Source: an uncultured bacterium (lineage in GTDB: Bacteria > Verrucomicrobiota > Lentisphaeria > Victivallales > UBA1829). From it: DNA of 50,681 bases. The stretch is taken from contig CASEYW010000164.1 of the NCBI GenBank assembly GCA_949292215.1, forward strand, positions 1 through 50,681, given 5' to 3'. The translations under genes were made by a program, and so were the position numbers. Of this stretch, positions 17,388 to 26,676 are shown one piece after another. Numbering within the stretch: the first letter of the stretch is position 1; each line of letters opens with the position of its first letter. The notes under the pieces are model-generated. The model did no database searches and was not told the origin of the DNA. It saw only the letters and a list, made by a program, of their open reading frames with translations.

Positions 17388-19439
17388 TTACTCTTTCTGA
17401 TAGACCAGAATAGCGAATCCGTCTCTTGGAATTGTGACCGTTCCGTTTTCCCATGTGACATCGCCGGAGACGGAATCCATGCGGATGAACCGATAGCCGG
17501 GTACGGAGACCTTTGTCTGCTGGACATCCCGGTTGCTCTGTGTGAGAAGAATCCCCAGTTCGTTGGCGAGCCGGAAGGCGTTTGTCTGAATTTCCGGATT
17601 GCTCAGAGAATGGAATTCATCGGCGCAGAAACTTCCGTTATAAAGAAGATCGGCGGAGCGTTCGCGGAAGGCGTTGGCTTTGCCCAGATACGCCTGATAA
17701 CGGGGGGTCGCGGCGATGGAACTGCGGCAGCGGTAGATTTCCACATCGCTCCGGCTGCCGAGAAGAAGCATCTGATTGACGGGAAATTCAACGTCGGAGT
17801 CGTCGCGGATGTTGCGGTTGGAGATGACCGCTTCCGGGAAGGCCTCCTTGAAGAGATAGCTTGCCGAACGAACCTGCGGTTTTTCTCCGGTTTCTTTCCA
17901 GTTCGGATTCCGGGTCGAGGCGGGAAATCCGAAAATGTGGACAAAGTCCGTGTACTGGAGCGTCTGATCGGTGGTGCATTCGATTCCGAATCCGAGATCT
18001 GCCTTTCTGGATTTTGCGTATTCGTAAAGCTCCCTGAGCATTTCCCGCTTGCTGTTCATGAGTCCGGTGAAGGGAACGGGATGTCCGTGCGAGGGATCGC
18101 AGCAGGGATAGGAGGCAAGGCCAAGTTGATCGAAAAAGACGGAATCGGCTCCGATTTCGATTGCAAAATCAATATGGCGTTTGAGGATCTCGATCCAGGA
18201 ACGGCAGGAGGGACAGGCGACAACGAAGGTCTTGTTGCCGAACGCCCGCAGAAATGTTCCCGTGTTGCTGAAATTGTAGAATTCGCGGTGTTCGGTGCCG
18301 TCGGCTCGTTTGATGGAGACGCGTTGTCCTTCGCCGGAACGGTAGTAATCGGTATCTGCATCGATGAGCTGTCCGTTGAAATAGAGAATGATTTTTCCGC
18401 CTTTTGCGTGAACCTTGCGAATGTTTTCCTTCAGAGCTTCGGTTCCGCCCTGCGATGAATCGGGGGAATAGACCGGATAACCTGCGTCCATTCCCTCGGC
18501 TGTCCAGCCGAAGAGAAACAGCGTGTCGATTCCGGCTTTTACGGCGTCATCATACGCTTGTTCGAGCTTGTCGTAGGGAAAGAAATATTCGCCGTACTGA
18601 TGATGCAGAATGATTCTCTGCCAGCCGGCGGAATTCCGGACATGCTGCGGAATCTTCGGAGCGGAGAACCAGGTGTCTGCCCATTTCCGGTATTTCTGTG
18701 CTCCGATCCACCAGGGTCCGGTATACGGAGAGGTGACGATTTGATTTTCGCTCCGACTTTCTCCGGGGTTCAGAAAGGGGTACCGGACCATGAACATGTT
18801 GAGGGAGGTGTTTTTTTCCAGTTCGAAGAGATGGGCCGTCAGTTCGAAGGAATCGTCGTGACAACCGAAATAGAAGCCGTCGTTTCCCCAGTCGAGTTCA
18901 AAGCAGTTCATGGAGCAGGAGCGTCCCGGATAGATGGCGGGATTGCTCCGGATGTATTTCTGGTCCGGCGCCATGTAATTGGTGAAACAGGATCGGATGT
19001 ACTGCGGAAGATTCTCAATCCGTTCGCTGACCAGTTCCGTGGTGATTGCTGCCATCGGCGGTTCGGGATCGCGGATGGAGAAGATCGGGAAATGGAGTTC
19101 GCGGATGAGTTTGTCCGCGGTGTTGTTTGCGATGGTTGCGCTCCATTGGATGTCATCGTCCTGCAATTCGGCGGAGATGGTGACGGAGATGGGAATCGTG
19201 CCGCGTTGTTCGCATTCGCTTTCTGGATAGGTGAGGGTGATCCGGGCATTTTCCAGTTGGATTTCCGGTTTCCCTGCGGGACGGGCTTCCAGTTCCAGGC
19301 ATTCGGAATCTCCGAGGATCATGCGGAGCAGTTCGTGCGGACGGAAGAGTTCTCTGCCTGATTTTTTATTGCGGAGTTCGACAAGGGTTCCCTGGTCGTC
19401 GATTACGAGAGAAATAAAATCGTTTTCAATCCGGTTCAT
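17388..19439 (-). CDS. DUF6259-like / GH-D-like intracellular glycosidase
   Basis: 683 residues, no signal peptide, so probably cytoplasmic. An N-terminal beta-sandwich (about 1-250) is followed by a TIM barrel with DTLFLFGWTAEGMDAGYP, KGGKIILYFNGQLID, GADSVFFDQLG and LGFGIECTTDQTLQYTDFVH. This order resembles alpha-galactosidase-like (clan GH-D) enzymes and the DUF6259 family common in Lentisphaerae. The Asp in FFDQLG is a candidate nucleophile. GGAG stands eight bases before ATG 19439. It is divergent from an AraC regulator that probably controls it. A role in splitting imported oligosaccharides is inferred; the DUF match is from memory of the family and not searched. Confidence 0.68.
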   Translation of the reverse strand: MNRIENDFISLVIDDQGTLVELRNKKSGRELFRPHELLRMILGDSECLELEARPAGKPEIQLENARITLTYPESECEQRGTIPISVTISAELQDDDIQWSATIANNTADKLIRELHFPIFSIRDPEPPMAAITTELVSERIENLPQYIRSCFTNYMAPDQKYIRSNPAIYPGRSCSMNCFELDWGNDGFYFGCHDDSFELTAHLFELEKNTSLNMFMVRYPFLNPGESRSENQIVTSPYTGPWWIGAQKYRKWADTWFSAPKIPQHVRNSAGWQRIILHHQYGEYFFPYDKLEQAYDDAVKAGIDTLFLFGWTAEGMDAGYPVYSPDSSQGGTEALKENIRKVHAKGGKIILYFNGQLIDADTDYYRSGEGQRVSIKRADGTEHREFYNFSNTGTFLRAFGNKTFVVACPSCRSWIEILKRHIDFAIEIGADSVFFDQLGLASYPCCDPSHGHPVPFTGLMNSKREMLRELYEYAKSRKADLGFGIECTTDQTLQYTDFVHIFGFPASTRNPNWKETGEKPQVRSASYLFKEAFPEAVISNRNIRDDSDVEFPVNQMLLLGSRSDVEIYRCRSSIAATPRYQAYLGKANAFRERSADLLYNGSFCADEFHSLSNPEIQTNAFRLANELGILLTQSNRDVQQTKVSVPGYRFIRMDSVSGDVTWENGTVTIPRDGFAILVYQKE

Positions 19440-19465
19440 AAAACAATCTCCATGTTGTTGCGGAT

Positions 19466-19527
19466 ATTATAGAGTGAATTTGGGAACGGCGCTATGAAAA
19501 GAATGCCAAAAAATATGGGAATCGTGC
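19466..19527. promoter_or_regulatory. Divergent control region with paired half-sites
   Basis: A perfect TATAAT faces the DUF6259-like gene (complement at 19466-19471), but no TTGACA lies at the right distance, which is typical of activator-dependent promoters. Two direct repeats, TGGGAACGGCGC (19481-19492) and TGGGAATCGTGC (19516-19527), share 9 of 12 bases and start 35 bases apart. They are candidate half-sites for the adjacent AraC protein. Confidence 0.4.
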
Positions 19528-19572
19528 CGGAAATGGTTGAAAAGCGGGGAAAGAAGTGATATCATACTGATT

Positions 19573-20427
19573 ATGAAGAATTACTATCTGCATTTTAATG
19601 ATCTGCCCAGGACGCTTTCAGCGCCACTGCCTCTTACAGCGCTTCTTTCCTGTGATAATGCACTTGGGACGTGGGATGGAAAACGGGGGAATATTATGGA
19701 ATTTGCCATCCGTCTCTCTTCCACGGATGCGTATTCCGTCGACATTCAGGATGGGCATGAAACCCGTATGCTGTTTCCGCATGTGTATCTGAAGTATCCG
19801 GGGAGTGATTTTCATTCGCCGCCGTTTGCGCGGCGTGAGGCGTTCGCAATTCTTTACGATGGTTCGCTCTGCGGCCGTCTGGAGGAGCAGGGAATTCTGC
19901 TGGATACGGTTGCATGGCAGCTGGAGATCACGCCGGAAATCCGTTCGCTGATTCGGAAAATTGATACTTTGTGCGAAAACATGTCTGTCTCCGGGTACAT
20001 TGACCGGATAGACGGATACGCGTTGTGCCTGCTTCGGGAATTGATGCTTCAGCATCCTGCGCGTCGGAGTATCCGGCGTTCGGAAGGGGAATCCTTTTAT
20101 GCGGAGAAGATACAGCGGATCGCCTCTTATCTCAGGGCGCACTACGGGGAACGGATCTCTCTGGAAGAGCTGGCTTCGAGATATGGATTATCGCGCCGGA
20201 CTTTTTTTCGTTATTGGAATCGGGAATTTCCGTCGCATTCTCCGGTACAGTATCTGCTGGAGCTGCGGATGCGTGAGGCGTGCCGTCTGCTGCGATATGA
20301 GATGCCGATATCGGAAATCGCATTACGCCTGCACTTTTCTGATTCTTCTTATTTTGCGGAACAGTTCCGTCGGCAATTCGGCGAGACGCCGAGTCAGTTC
20401 CGGAGACGGCATTCCGGGAAAGCCTGA
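19573..20427 (+). CDS. AraC-family transcription regulator
   Basis: 284 residues from ATG 19573; a TTG twelve codons upstream is also in frame. The C-terminal 100 residues hold both helix-turn-helix motifs (ISLEELASRYGLSRRTFFRYW, then ISEIALRLHFSDSSYFAEQFRRQFGETPSQFRR). The N-terminal part looks like a small sensing domain with repeated aromatic and acidic positions, probably cupin-like. It is divergent from the DUF6259-like gene, the usual arrangement for an activator and its target. Its stop lies one base before the convergent end of the second hydrolase gene. The ligand is probably a sugar; that is inference. Confidence 0.88.
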   Translation: MKNYYLHFNDLPRTLSAPLPLTALLSCDNALGTWDGKRGNIMEFAIRLSSTDAYSVDIQDGHETRMLFPHVYLKYPGSDFHSPPFARREAFAILYDGSLCGRLEEQGILLDTVAWQLEITPEIRSLIRKIDTLCENMSVSGYIDRIDGYALCLLRELMLQHPARRSIRRSEGESFYAEKIQRIASYLRAHYGERISLEELASRYGLSRRTFFRYWNREFPSHSPVQYLLELRMREACRLLRYEMPISEIALRLHFSDSSYFAEQFRRQFGETPSQFRRRHSGKA

Positions 20428-20428
20428 T

Positions 20429-23400
20429 TCATTCCGACAGTTCAAAATAAAGACTCGGACCGTGTTTGAGCGCCGCTGTACGGATTGTGAATGCAATGCC
20501 GTTCCCGGTGTTCCTGACGGGAATTTGTTCGAGTCTTGTTCCATCGGGCGCAAGAGCATAAAGAGTCATCTTGCGGGCGTGAGCCGTATTGACTTCCAGT
20601 TCGAATGTACCGGTTTCCAGCAGAATTGGAATGTCTCCGTGGTTCAGACAGACTCGCTGATCCTCTTCTTCAAATATCATTCCGGAGTTGAGCGCATTCG
20701 TGACGACAAAGAGCAGGAGGCGTTTCGCGTCCCGGATGCTTTTGTTCCCGTCGATGGATGCCAGTGCGAGACATCCCCTCCGGTTCATGCTTCGCACCTG
20801 AAAATTGCGGAGATTCGCTCGGCTGCCGGCTTCCGCGCAGACTCCCTGGAACCGGTCGGTTTCGATGGTCATCCGGTTTTTGCGTGCCTCCAGGACAAGT
20901 TCTCCAGTCGCACTGACATAAGAATCTTTCAGGGCATTGGTCTTGTTGTCTGCCGGCAGCAAACCGCGTGATTTCAGGTTCCGGAGAATCCTGTCCATAT
21001 CAAAGACGGTGTTCCGGGAATCGACAATGCTGGCATCTGCATGGCGGACCGCCGTTGCGGAGGTCCCCAGTCGCGGCAGGAGCACTTCGTTCTTTTCCGC
21101 CGGACGTGCCAACAGGTCCACGGAACACTCTCCGACCAGTCCCATGCGGAGCTGGGAGGCACTGATAGATTCCGTAAACTGATTGCTTTGAATGATTTCC
21201 TTCGGATCCATTGTGATTCGGGTGCGAAAAGGAGCCGTTCTGACATCGCCGCGCCGGTAGAGGAGAGCGGTCATCAGTTCCGTAGCGCGGCGGACAGGGT
21301 CGAAGCGGATTTCAAAATCTACGATTTTCCTGCTGAAATTTCGGGTGGGGACCATGGTGAACGCGGTAAGGGCGTCGAATCCGTTCAGCGCGGCATATCC
21401 GCCGAGAACGAATCCGTGTTCGTAACGATATTTGTTCCAGAAGCAGTGCCCGTGTTCGGAAACCAGGAACGGTTTGCCGGAAATCCGAGTCGCCAGATAG
21501 CTGCAGACCGTGTTCGCGGCGGAACCGATGGAACTGGTCTGGTTGACGCGCGATCCCTTTGCGAGCGGTCCGCCGGAGGGATGGTCGTGATAGCTGTTCA
21601 TGGTGACAAAGTCGAAGTCTTTGCGGACCGCGGTGTGGCGCATCGACTTGCCCATTGCAAAGCTTGTCACGAGTCCTTTGTAGCCGAGTCTGCGGAGGAA
21701 TTCTCGTTCGCGTTCATAGAGTCCTTGTTCCTGTTCCGAGATGAATTCCGCGCGGTCGCGTCCGAGCTGTCCGGGAGCGTCCTTTGCGAGCGGCTGGAAG
21801 GTTTTGATGTCATCGAACGAGGAAAGGTGCGCCGCCTCCTTGCTCCAAGCCTGTTTCAGACGCTGGAATGAACCGTATTTCCGCTTCAGAAAGCTCCGGA
21901 AGAGTTCGGCAAATCTGTCGTCGGCGCGGAGAAAGACGAATTCCTGTTCATTGTTGCAGTCGATGAAGGCAATCTGAGGATCGTCGATCCAGCGCATCTT
22001 CGTATACGGATTCACGTGATTGAGCACAAGTTCGGCATTTCTGCACCAGGCGTCATAATCGCGTTTGTGACGGTAGAGATCCCAGTCGTGCTTTTCGGCT
22101 CCCCCCCAGGGATAGCAGCGGTCAAATCCGAGGTGCGGAACAGGCAGCGAGAGGAAAATGTAGACTCCTCGCTTCTTCAGACAGTACAGCAGATAGTCGA
22201 ACTGGTCCCGCAGCCGGGGCGAATATTCAAAAGCTCCAAGCTCCTTCCAGTCCAGATCACGCATGTGCCTTGCCCAGATGCGGACGAGATTGTAGCCGCC
22301 GCGCACGATCTGGTCCGCGTATTCCTCCGCGTCCTTTTTCGAGACGATTTCGGTGATTCCGGTGAAGTATTTTCCGAACTCCCGGTTCTGGTTGAATGCG
22401 AGAAAGCGAATCGGAACTCCGGGACGTTTCTCGAATTCGAAGTGTCCGCTTTTCCCGGCGATGACCCGTCCGAATTCTCCGATTCTGTGTTTCGGGAACA
22501 GGAGGCTGAAATCCAGCGCCGTTCCCGCTTTCGGAGAGGGTTTGAACGTTTCCGGCAGCGGTTTCCAGACCTCATTCGCGCGGATAATCTGTTGTTTTTG
22601 TTCGGGATACCGGTATTGTTCATCGGAGATGGTCGCCGCGATCAGAAGCCACAGAACTTCGCTTTCCGGGGGCTTGCGGAAGGCGATTTTTGTAAGTGTT
22701 CCGACACTTTCCGGAATTGAGAACCGCGAGACATAAGCCGCTCCGAATCCGTCTTTCGGCGTGATGACTGAGCCGACAACGGCATTTTCCACAGGTTTTC
22801 CTTTCCACCAGTCTGTCAGATCCTTTCCATAGATGACAGGGATTTCCGCTTTTCCTCCTGTTCCGGTCAGTTCGATGTATCCGGATACGCTTCCTTTGGG
22901 GGCCGCCCATGCGGAGGAGTGGAGAAGATAGAGAAATTTGCCGTGGACGGGAGTCGCCGGCGTAATTTCGACCCGTTCCGGCGCATCCGGGAGACGTGGA
23001 CAACGGAGGGCCACAATTGCTTTCCCCTGGTATTCCTTCGGATCAAGTACGCGGAATGGTACATTGGCGAAGGTCTGTCGTTTGACCGGAAAGCTGGAGG
23101 CATCCTGAGAACTCCCCTGATCGTGCCATCCGCCTTTGTGATCTCCGGCAATACTGTCGCTGAAGCCCCAGTTTGCGCATTGTTCCATCGGCAGAAATAC
23201 ATCGCCCGCCGCGATTTTCAGATTGCGGAAGAGAATTGTTCCGCAGGCTCCGACAATTCCGATTTCCAGATATCCCCGCGTGACGGTATCGGGAATGTCG
23301 CAGGAGAGGGATACGGTTTTCCAATCGGTTTTTCCCGTGCCGAGCACGTTGCGCTTCCAGACAGCTTTTGTCCCTTTTTTTCCTCCGGCCCAGAGAGCGA

Positions 23401-23716
23401 ACCAACCGCCTTCCCAGCGTTTTTCGGGCGCGGAAAGTTCCAGTTTCACGTCTGCGGTAACGGTGATGCGGCGGTTGCGGATCTCCGCTCCGCGCAGAGG
23501 AATCGTTGCGGTATTGCGCGGCTTTTCCGCATTCGCGGGAACGGTGAAGCGCAACGCGTTCGATCCGTCAATGGGGACAACTGCAGTATTGTCACGTTTT
23601 ATTTTTTCAATTCCGATCAGATCGTCCGCCGAGCGAAAATCCCTCTGGAAGAGAACGTGTTCTGCATTCAGGAGGAGAGCGGGGAGGAGCGAAAGAAGTG
23701 TCAGTGTTTTTTTCAT
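20429..23716 (-). CDS. Secreted glycoside hydrolase, clan GH-A type, paralogue 2
   Basis: 1095 residues from ATG 23716, which opens a signal peptide (MKKTLTLLSLLPALLLNAEHV) with GGAAA upstream. An N-terminal carbohydrate-binding-like region (about 25-170) has no close match in the other copies. It is followed by the shared GDHKGGWHDQG domain and the TIM barrel (RFLAFNQNREFGKY, YNLVRIWARHMRDL, HVNPYTKMRWIDDP). Catalytic candidates are Glu590 in DCNNEQE and Glu754 in LVSEHG. It is the most divergent of the four copies. It is the third gene of the regulator-pseudopilin-hydrolase transcript and starts 29 bases after the pseudopilin stop. Substrate unknown. Confidence 0.83.
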   Translation of the reverse strand: MKKTLTLLSLLPALLLNAEHVLFQRDFRSADDLIGIEKIKRDNTAVVPIDGSNALRFTVPANAEKPRNTATIPLRGAEIRNRRITVTADVKLELSAPEKRWEGGWFALWAGGKKGTKAVWKRNVLGTGKTDWKTVSLSCDIPDTVTRGYLEIGIVGACGTILFRNLKIAAGDVFLPMEQCANWGFSDSIAGDHKGGWHDQGSSQDASSFPVKRQTFANVPFRVLDPKEYQGKAIVALRCPRLPDAPERVEITPATPVHGKFLYLLHSSAWAAPKGSVSGYIELTGTGGKAEIPVIYGKDLTDWWKGKPVENAVVGSVITPKDGFGAAYVSRFSIPESVGTLTKIAFRKPPESEVLWLLIAATISDEQYRYPEQKQQIIRANEVWKPLPETFKPSPKAGTALDFSLLFPKHRIGEFGRVIAGKSGHFEFEKRPGVPIRFLAFNQNREFGKYFTGITEIVSKKDAEEYADQIVRGGYNLVRIWARHMRDLDWKELGAFEYSPRLRDQFDYLLYCLKKRGVYIFLSLPVPHLGFDRCYPWGGAEKHDWDLYRHKRDYDAWCRNAELVLNHVNPYTKMRWIDDPQIAFIDCNNEQEFVFLRADDRFAELFRSFLKRKYGSFQRLKQAWSKEAAHLSSFDDIKTFQPLAKDAPGQLGRDRAEFISEQEQGLYEREREFLRRLGYKGLVTSFAMGKSMRHTAVRKDFDFVTMNSYHDHPSGGPLAKGSRVNQTSSIGSAANTVCSYLATRISGKPFLVSEHGHCFWNKYRYEHGFVLGGYAALNGFDALTAFTMVPTRNFSRKIVDFEIRFDPVRRATELMTALLYRRGDVRTAPFRTRITMDPKEIIQSNQFTESISASQLRMGLVGECSVDLLARPAEKNEVLLPRLGTSATAVRHADASIVDSRNTVFDMDRILRNLKSRGLLPADNKTNALKDSYVSATGELVLEARKNRMTIETDRFQGVCAEAGSRANLRNFQVRSMNRRGCLALASIDGNKSIRDAKRLLLFVVTNALNSGMIFEEEDQRVCLNHGDIPILLETGTFELEVNTAHARKMTLYALAPDGTRLEQIPVRNTGNGIAFTIRTAALKHGPSLYFELSE

Positions 23717-23745
23717 GAAAGGTGATTTCCTTAGTCTGATTGAAT

Positions 23746-24504
23746 TCAATAGGTCCAGTTGTCATAGGGGAAGTACTGCATCTTGTTTCGGTTCCAGTAA
23801 GTACCCGAGACAATGAGAGTGGTGTAGTCACGGTTTTCGACATGTCCGTCGAAAAAAGTGACATTCATCGCCCTGTTATTGTTGTGGCGATAGGCGGAAT
23901 ACCAGTCGGAACCCGCATCGTTGCCGGTTGCCCAGAACTTTTCCGGCGACATTTTCCACATGGTGTTCCGTCCCGCGTTTGTGGTCTCCGTAAAAGCAAT
24001 TTTCCGGGAGGCCGCACGGATTTTATTCAGCCGGTAATAGCGTCCGTCATCGGTTGTTCTTTCGGGGAGCAGTTCTCCGTTGAGGTATTCATCCGCATAA
24101 GTGGACGAAAGCTTCTGCCACTTATCCCCGACCCATTTGTCGCCATCGGGCAGCGGACGCGTGGAGTCCGGACAAATATTGTTTTTCTGCACATAATTCA
24201 GCGCCCAGTTTCCTGTCGAGGGATAGGTCTTGAAACCCAGCCCCTTGATGAAATCCGGATTCTGATACCAGAACAAATCACCGCCTCCGCTGTAGGGAAC
24301 CCATACATCGTCGTTTCCGTTCGCATACATGATTCCCGCCGTTCCAAGCGATTTCATGGCATTCATACAGGACAGCGATCTTGCTTTAGCTCGTGCCGAT
24401 CCCAGCGCCGGCATGAGTATAGATGCAAGAATCGCTATAATTGCAATCACGACCAGAAGTTCTATCAATGTGAATTCGGAGAGTCTGTCTTTTTTCTGTT
24501 TCAT
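23746..24504 (-). CDS. Pseudopilin-like protein, module 2
   Basis: 252 residues from ATG 24504, which has AAGGA seven bases upstream; a second in-frame ATG at 24510 is too close to that site. A basic leader ([10 protein letters not shown]) precedes [24 protein letters not shown] and [10 protein letters not shown]. The C-terminus has the full H-x-DG type signature: [24 protein letters not shown]. The residue before the mature Phe is Glu, not Gly. It shares the ending style (short aromatic tail) and many internal positions with the module 3 copy ([14 protein letters not shown] versus VQYAGTYNEYWVPY). Its place between regulator and hydrolase repeats module 1. Confidence 0.85.
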   Translation of the reverse strand: MKQKKDRLSEFTLIELLVVIAIIAILASILMPALGSARAKARSLSCMNAMKSLGTAGIMYANGNDDVWVPYSGGGDLFWYQNPDFIKGLGFKTYPSTGNWALNYVQKNNICPDSTRPLPDGDKWVGDKWQKLSSTYADEYLNGELLPERTTDDGRYYRLNKIRAASRKIAFTETTNAGRNTMWKMSPEKFWATGNDAGSDWYSAYRHNNNRAMNVTFFDGHVENRDYTTLIVSGTYWNRNKMQYFPYDNWTY

Positions 24505-24519
24505 CGCCATTTCCTTCTT

Positions 24520-25563
24520 TTATGTTTGTTGTATGATTTCAACCGGTATGATTTCCATGTTCTGTTCCTGCGGATCCTGTCCGGAGAGAAGGAGCCGGGC
24601 ACGTTCCGCGATCCGCTCTGCGAATTCACGGAACGGGATTTTGTAGATATATCCCGGAGCCTCCTTGATGGAACCATCCGTAATATCGGGACGGATCAGG
24701 GAGATTTTTTGCCGGAAATCGGGACAGCCTTCTTCAATCGCCTGAAAGAGACGGTCATTCAGAGACGTAGCGCAGAAGATGGCATCCACGGGGACACCGC
24801 AGAGAAGCAGTTTCCGCAAATCCTCGCAGACGGTGGCGATGTCTTCCAGAAACAGATTCGGGTTCAGTTCCACTCCGGCTTCCCGGTATGCGCGGAGGAG
24901 TCCATGCAACTGGACTTTTTTCTCTTTGTCCTGCGGGAAATAGAGAACTCGGGTTCTGTTTTCCGCCAGCAGACGCCGGCCGATCTCATATCCGGCTCCC
25001 TCGTAGTCGATGGCAATATTGCCGGGACAGTCGTCATCGCAACCGCAGACAATGACTTTCAAGCCGTTTTTTCTCAGTTCATCAATAACTGGGAGCTGGG
25101 AGGCGGATGGATGAATCCAGATCAGCAGATCCAGTCCCGCTCCTTCCAGTTCCCGCAGAATTGTCTCCTTCCGGTGTCCGCTCAGATTCAGAATATGCTG
25201 AATTGCGGGGATCGCCGCCAGTTCCCTCAGAATATGGGAAAGACGATGCGCCTGATACGGAAAGTAGTGCGCCAGCATTCCATCGTTTTCCAGAATGCCG
25301 ATGACGGGCAGGGCATCGCTTCCCTGCATAATCTTCCGTGCCGGATTGGTGAAACTGCCGAGGCTCGGACGTGCAATGATAAAACCATCTTCCGTGAGCA
25401 TTTTCATTGCCTTGCTGACGGTCGGTCGGCTGACATCAAATTTTTTTGCCAGTTCCACGACCGTCGGAATGCGCACAGAGTTTGTTCCGGCTCGCAGGAT
25501 CAACGTCATCACATAGCGCCTGATCTTCATGTATTCCGCAACGGGACTTTCTGCTTTTTTCAT
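24520..25563 (-). CDS. GntR-type HTH / LacI-type sensor regulator
   Basis: 347 residues. Residues 1-75 are a GntR winged helix (VRIPTVVELAKKFDVSRPTVSKAMKMLTEDGF). The rest is a LacI-type sensor with ILENDGMLAHYFPYQ, GLDLLIWIHPS, IAIDYEGAGYEIGRRLL and VDAIFCATSLNDR. It has the same architecture as the module 1 regulator but is only distantly alike, so the inducers probably differ. No clear ribosome site precedes the ATG; the leader is A-rich and about 50 bases long. It leads the transcript to pseudopilin 2 and hydrolase 2, with 15 bases to the next gene. Confidence 0.88.
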   Translation of the reverse strand: MKKAESPVAEYMKIRRYVMTLILRAGTNSVRIPTVVELAKKFDVSRPTVSKAMKMLTEDGFIIARPSLGSFTNPARKIMQGSDALPVIGILENDGMLAHYFPYQAHRLSHILRELAAIPAIQHILNLSGHRKETILRELEGAGLDLLIWIHPSASQLPVIDELRKNGLKVIVCGCDDDCPGNIAIDYEGAGYEIGRRLLAENRTRVLYFPQDKEKKVQLHGLLRAYREAGVELNPNLFLEDIATVCEDLRKLLLCGVPVDAIFCATSLNDRLFQAIEEGCPDFRQKISLIRPDITDGSIKEAPGYIYKIPFREFAERIAERARLLLSGQDPQEQNMEIIPVEIIQQT

Positions 25564-25591
25564 CGTTTTTCTATCTGTTTTTTGTTTTTAT

Positions 25592-25612
25592 GTTAGCTAA
25601 GGTTTGCTAAAC
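25592..25612. promoter_or_regulatory. Candidate operator of the module 2 regulator
   Basis: GTTAGC (25592-25597) and GCTAAAC (25606-25612) form an imperfect inverted repeat with an 8-base centre, and the left half contains the palindrome TTAGCTAA. It lies just downstream of the -10 box at the predicted transcript start, the same position as the palindrome in module 1. Binding by the adjacent regulator is inferred. Confidence 0.5.
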
Positions 25613-25619
25613 GTTGTAT

Positions 25620-25648
25620 ATTATATAACAAAACTGTTTTTTTGTCAA
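25620..25648 (-). promoter_or_regulatory. Consensus sigma70 promoter of module 2
   Basis: Read on the minus strand: TTGACA (25648-25643), 17 bases, TATAAT (25625-25620), both boxes perfect. The transcript should start near 25613 and run through regulator, pseudopilin and hydrolase. Confidence 0.88.
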
Positions 25649-25658
25649 GACCCTTCTT

Positions 25659-25677
25659 CTTTTTTTCTGAAAAAAAG
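25659..25677. repeat. A/T-tract hairpin upstream of module 2 promoter
   Basis: CTTTTTTT and AAAAAAAG are perfect 8-base arms around CTG, ten bases upstream of the -35 box. It may act as an UP-like element for the leftward promoter or as a weak terminator. Modules 1 and 3 also have A/T-tract repeats upstream of their promoters. Confidence 0.45.
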
Positions 25678-25782
25678 CAGAAAGGGGATAACTTCCGGTT
25701 ATGAAGGAAATAAAAAAGATTCATTTTCTTTTTGCGGGAGTCATGTTATATTGCTGGAAAAGCGGAAAGGATCCGGATTTTC

Positions 25783-26676
25783 ATGAACTTCATTCAGCTG
25801 GAATATTTTCAGAAGACCGTGGAATGCCGAAGTGTGACGGAGGCGGCTAAGAAGCTGTTCATTACGCAGCCTGCCGTCAGCAAACAGCTGCGTCTGCTGG
25901 AGGAGGAGCTGGAGTGCAAGCTGTTCCAGCGGAAAGGGAACCGGCTTGTTCCGACCTCCGCCGGTGAGTTCTTTTATCAGAGAGTCAAGTTGCTGCTGGA
26001 TCAGTTCAGTGATCTTCCTGTGGATATGAAATCGTTTCTGCATCATGTATCGGGTCCGCTCCGCATCGGGTGCGGGCCGTATACGTCCGGAGCGGTGGTT
26101 CCGGATCTGATTGTGGAACTGCTCCGGCGGTATCCGGAAATTGATCCGTCGGTCCAGGAGAAGGATACGTTCTGCGCCGATTTGAAGAACGGAACGCTTG
26201 ATATCATGTTCGGTGTGCAGGGGTATGCGGGAACGGATCTGCTTTATCTTCCGATGTACCGGAATCGGCTGGTGCTGATCTGTTCGGTGCATTCGCCGCT
26301 GGCGAAGGCGGAGCGGATCACGGAAGCTCTGCTGCGGAAAGAACCCTTTCTTTCCCATTCCTATGCGTCGATCCGCGATCTGGTGTTCCGGAAGATGCCG
26401 TTTCTGGAGAAGAACCGTTTCTATGTTGAGTCTCGTTATACGACAACACTGATCTCCTACGTTCAGCGCAATCTTGGATTTTCGATCATTCCGGATTACT
26501 ATCTCGGGACTCTCCCGCCGGGAGTGGTTGTGCCCCGCTTTGAAACCGGGTGCGAGGTGGAAACAGGATGCCTGGTGGACCCCGGACGTCGTTTTTCGCC
26601 TCCATTGCAGGCAATGATTGATCTCGTCCGGGAAAAGTACGGTTCCTTCGCGCCGGAAAGGACGGCTGAACGATGA
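25783..26676 (+). CDS. LysR-family transcription regulator
   Basis: 297 residues from ATG 25783; the frame extends 17 codons upstream, but the helix-turn-helix domain begins at MNFIQLEYFQKTVECRSVTEAAKKLFITQPAVSKQL. AAAGGA stands about eleven bases before the ATG. The effector-binding domain follows, with GPLRIGCGPYTSGAVVPDLI and the late NLGFSIIPDYYLG. Unusually for LysR, it is not divergent from its likely targets: its stop overlaps the start of the peptidase gene by four bases on the same strand. It may thus autoregulate a three-gene operon. Confidence 0.92.
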   Translation: MNFIQLEYFQKTVECRSVTEAAKKLFITQPAVSKQLRLLEEELECKLFQRKGNRLVPTSAGEFFYQRVKLLLDQFSDLPVDMKSFLHHVSGPLRIGCGPYTSGAVVPDLIVELLRRYPEIDPSVQEKDTFCADLKNGTLDIMFGVQGYAGTDLLYLPMYRNRLVLICSVHSPLAKAERITEALLRKEPFLSHSYASIRDLVFRKMPFLEKNRFYVESRYTTTLISYVQRNLGFSIIPDYYLGTLPPGVVVPRFETGCEVETGCLVDPGRRFSPPLQAMIDLVREKYGSFAPERTAER

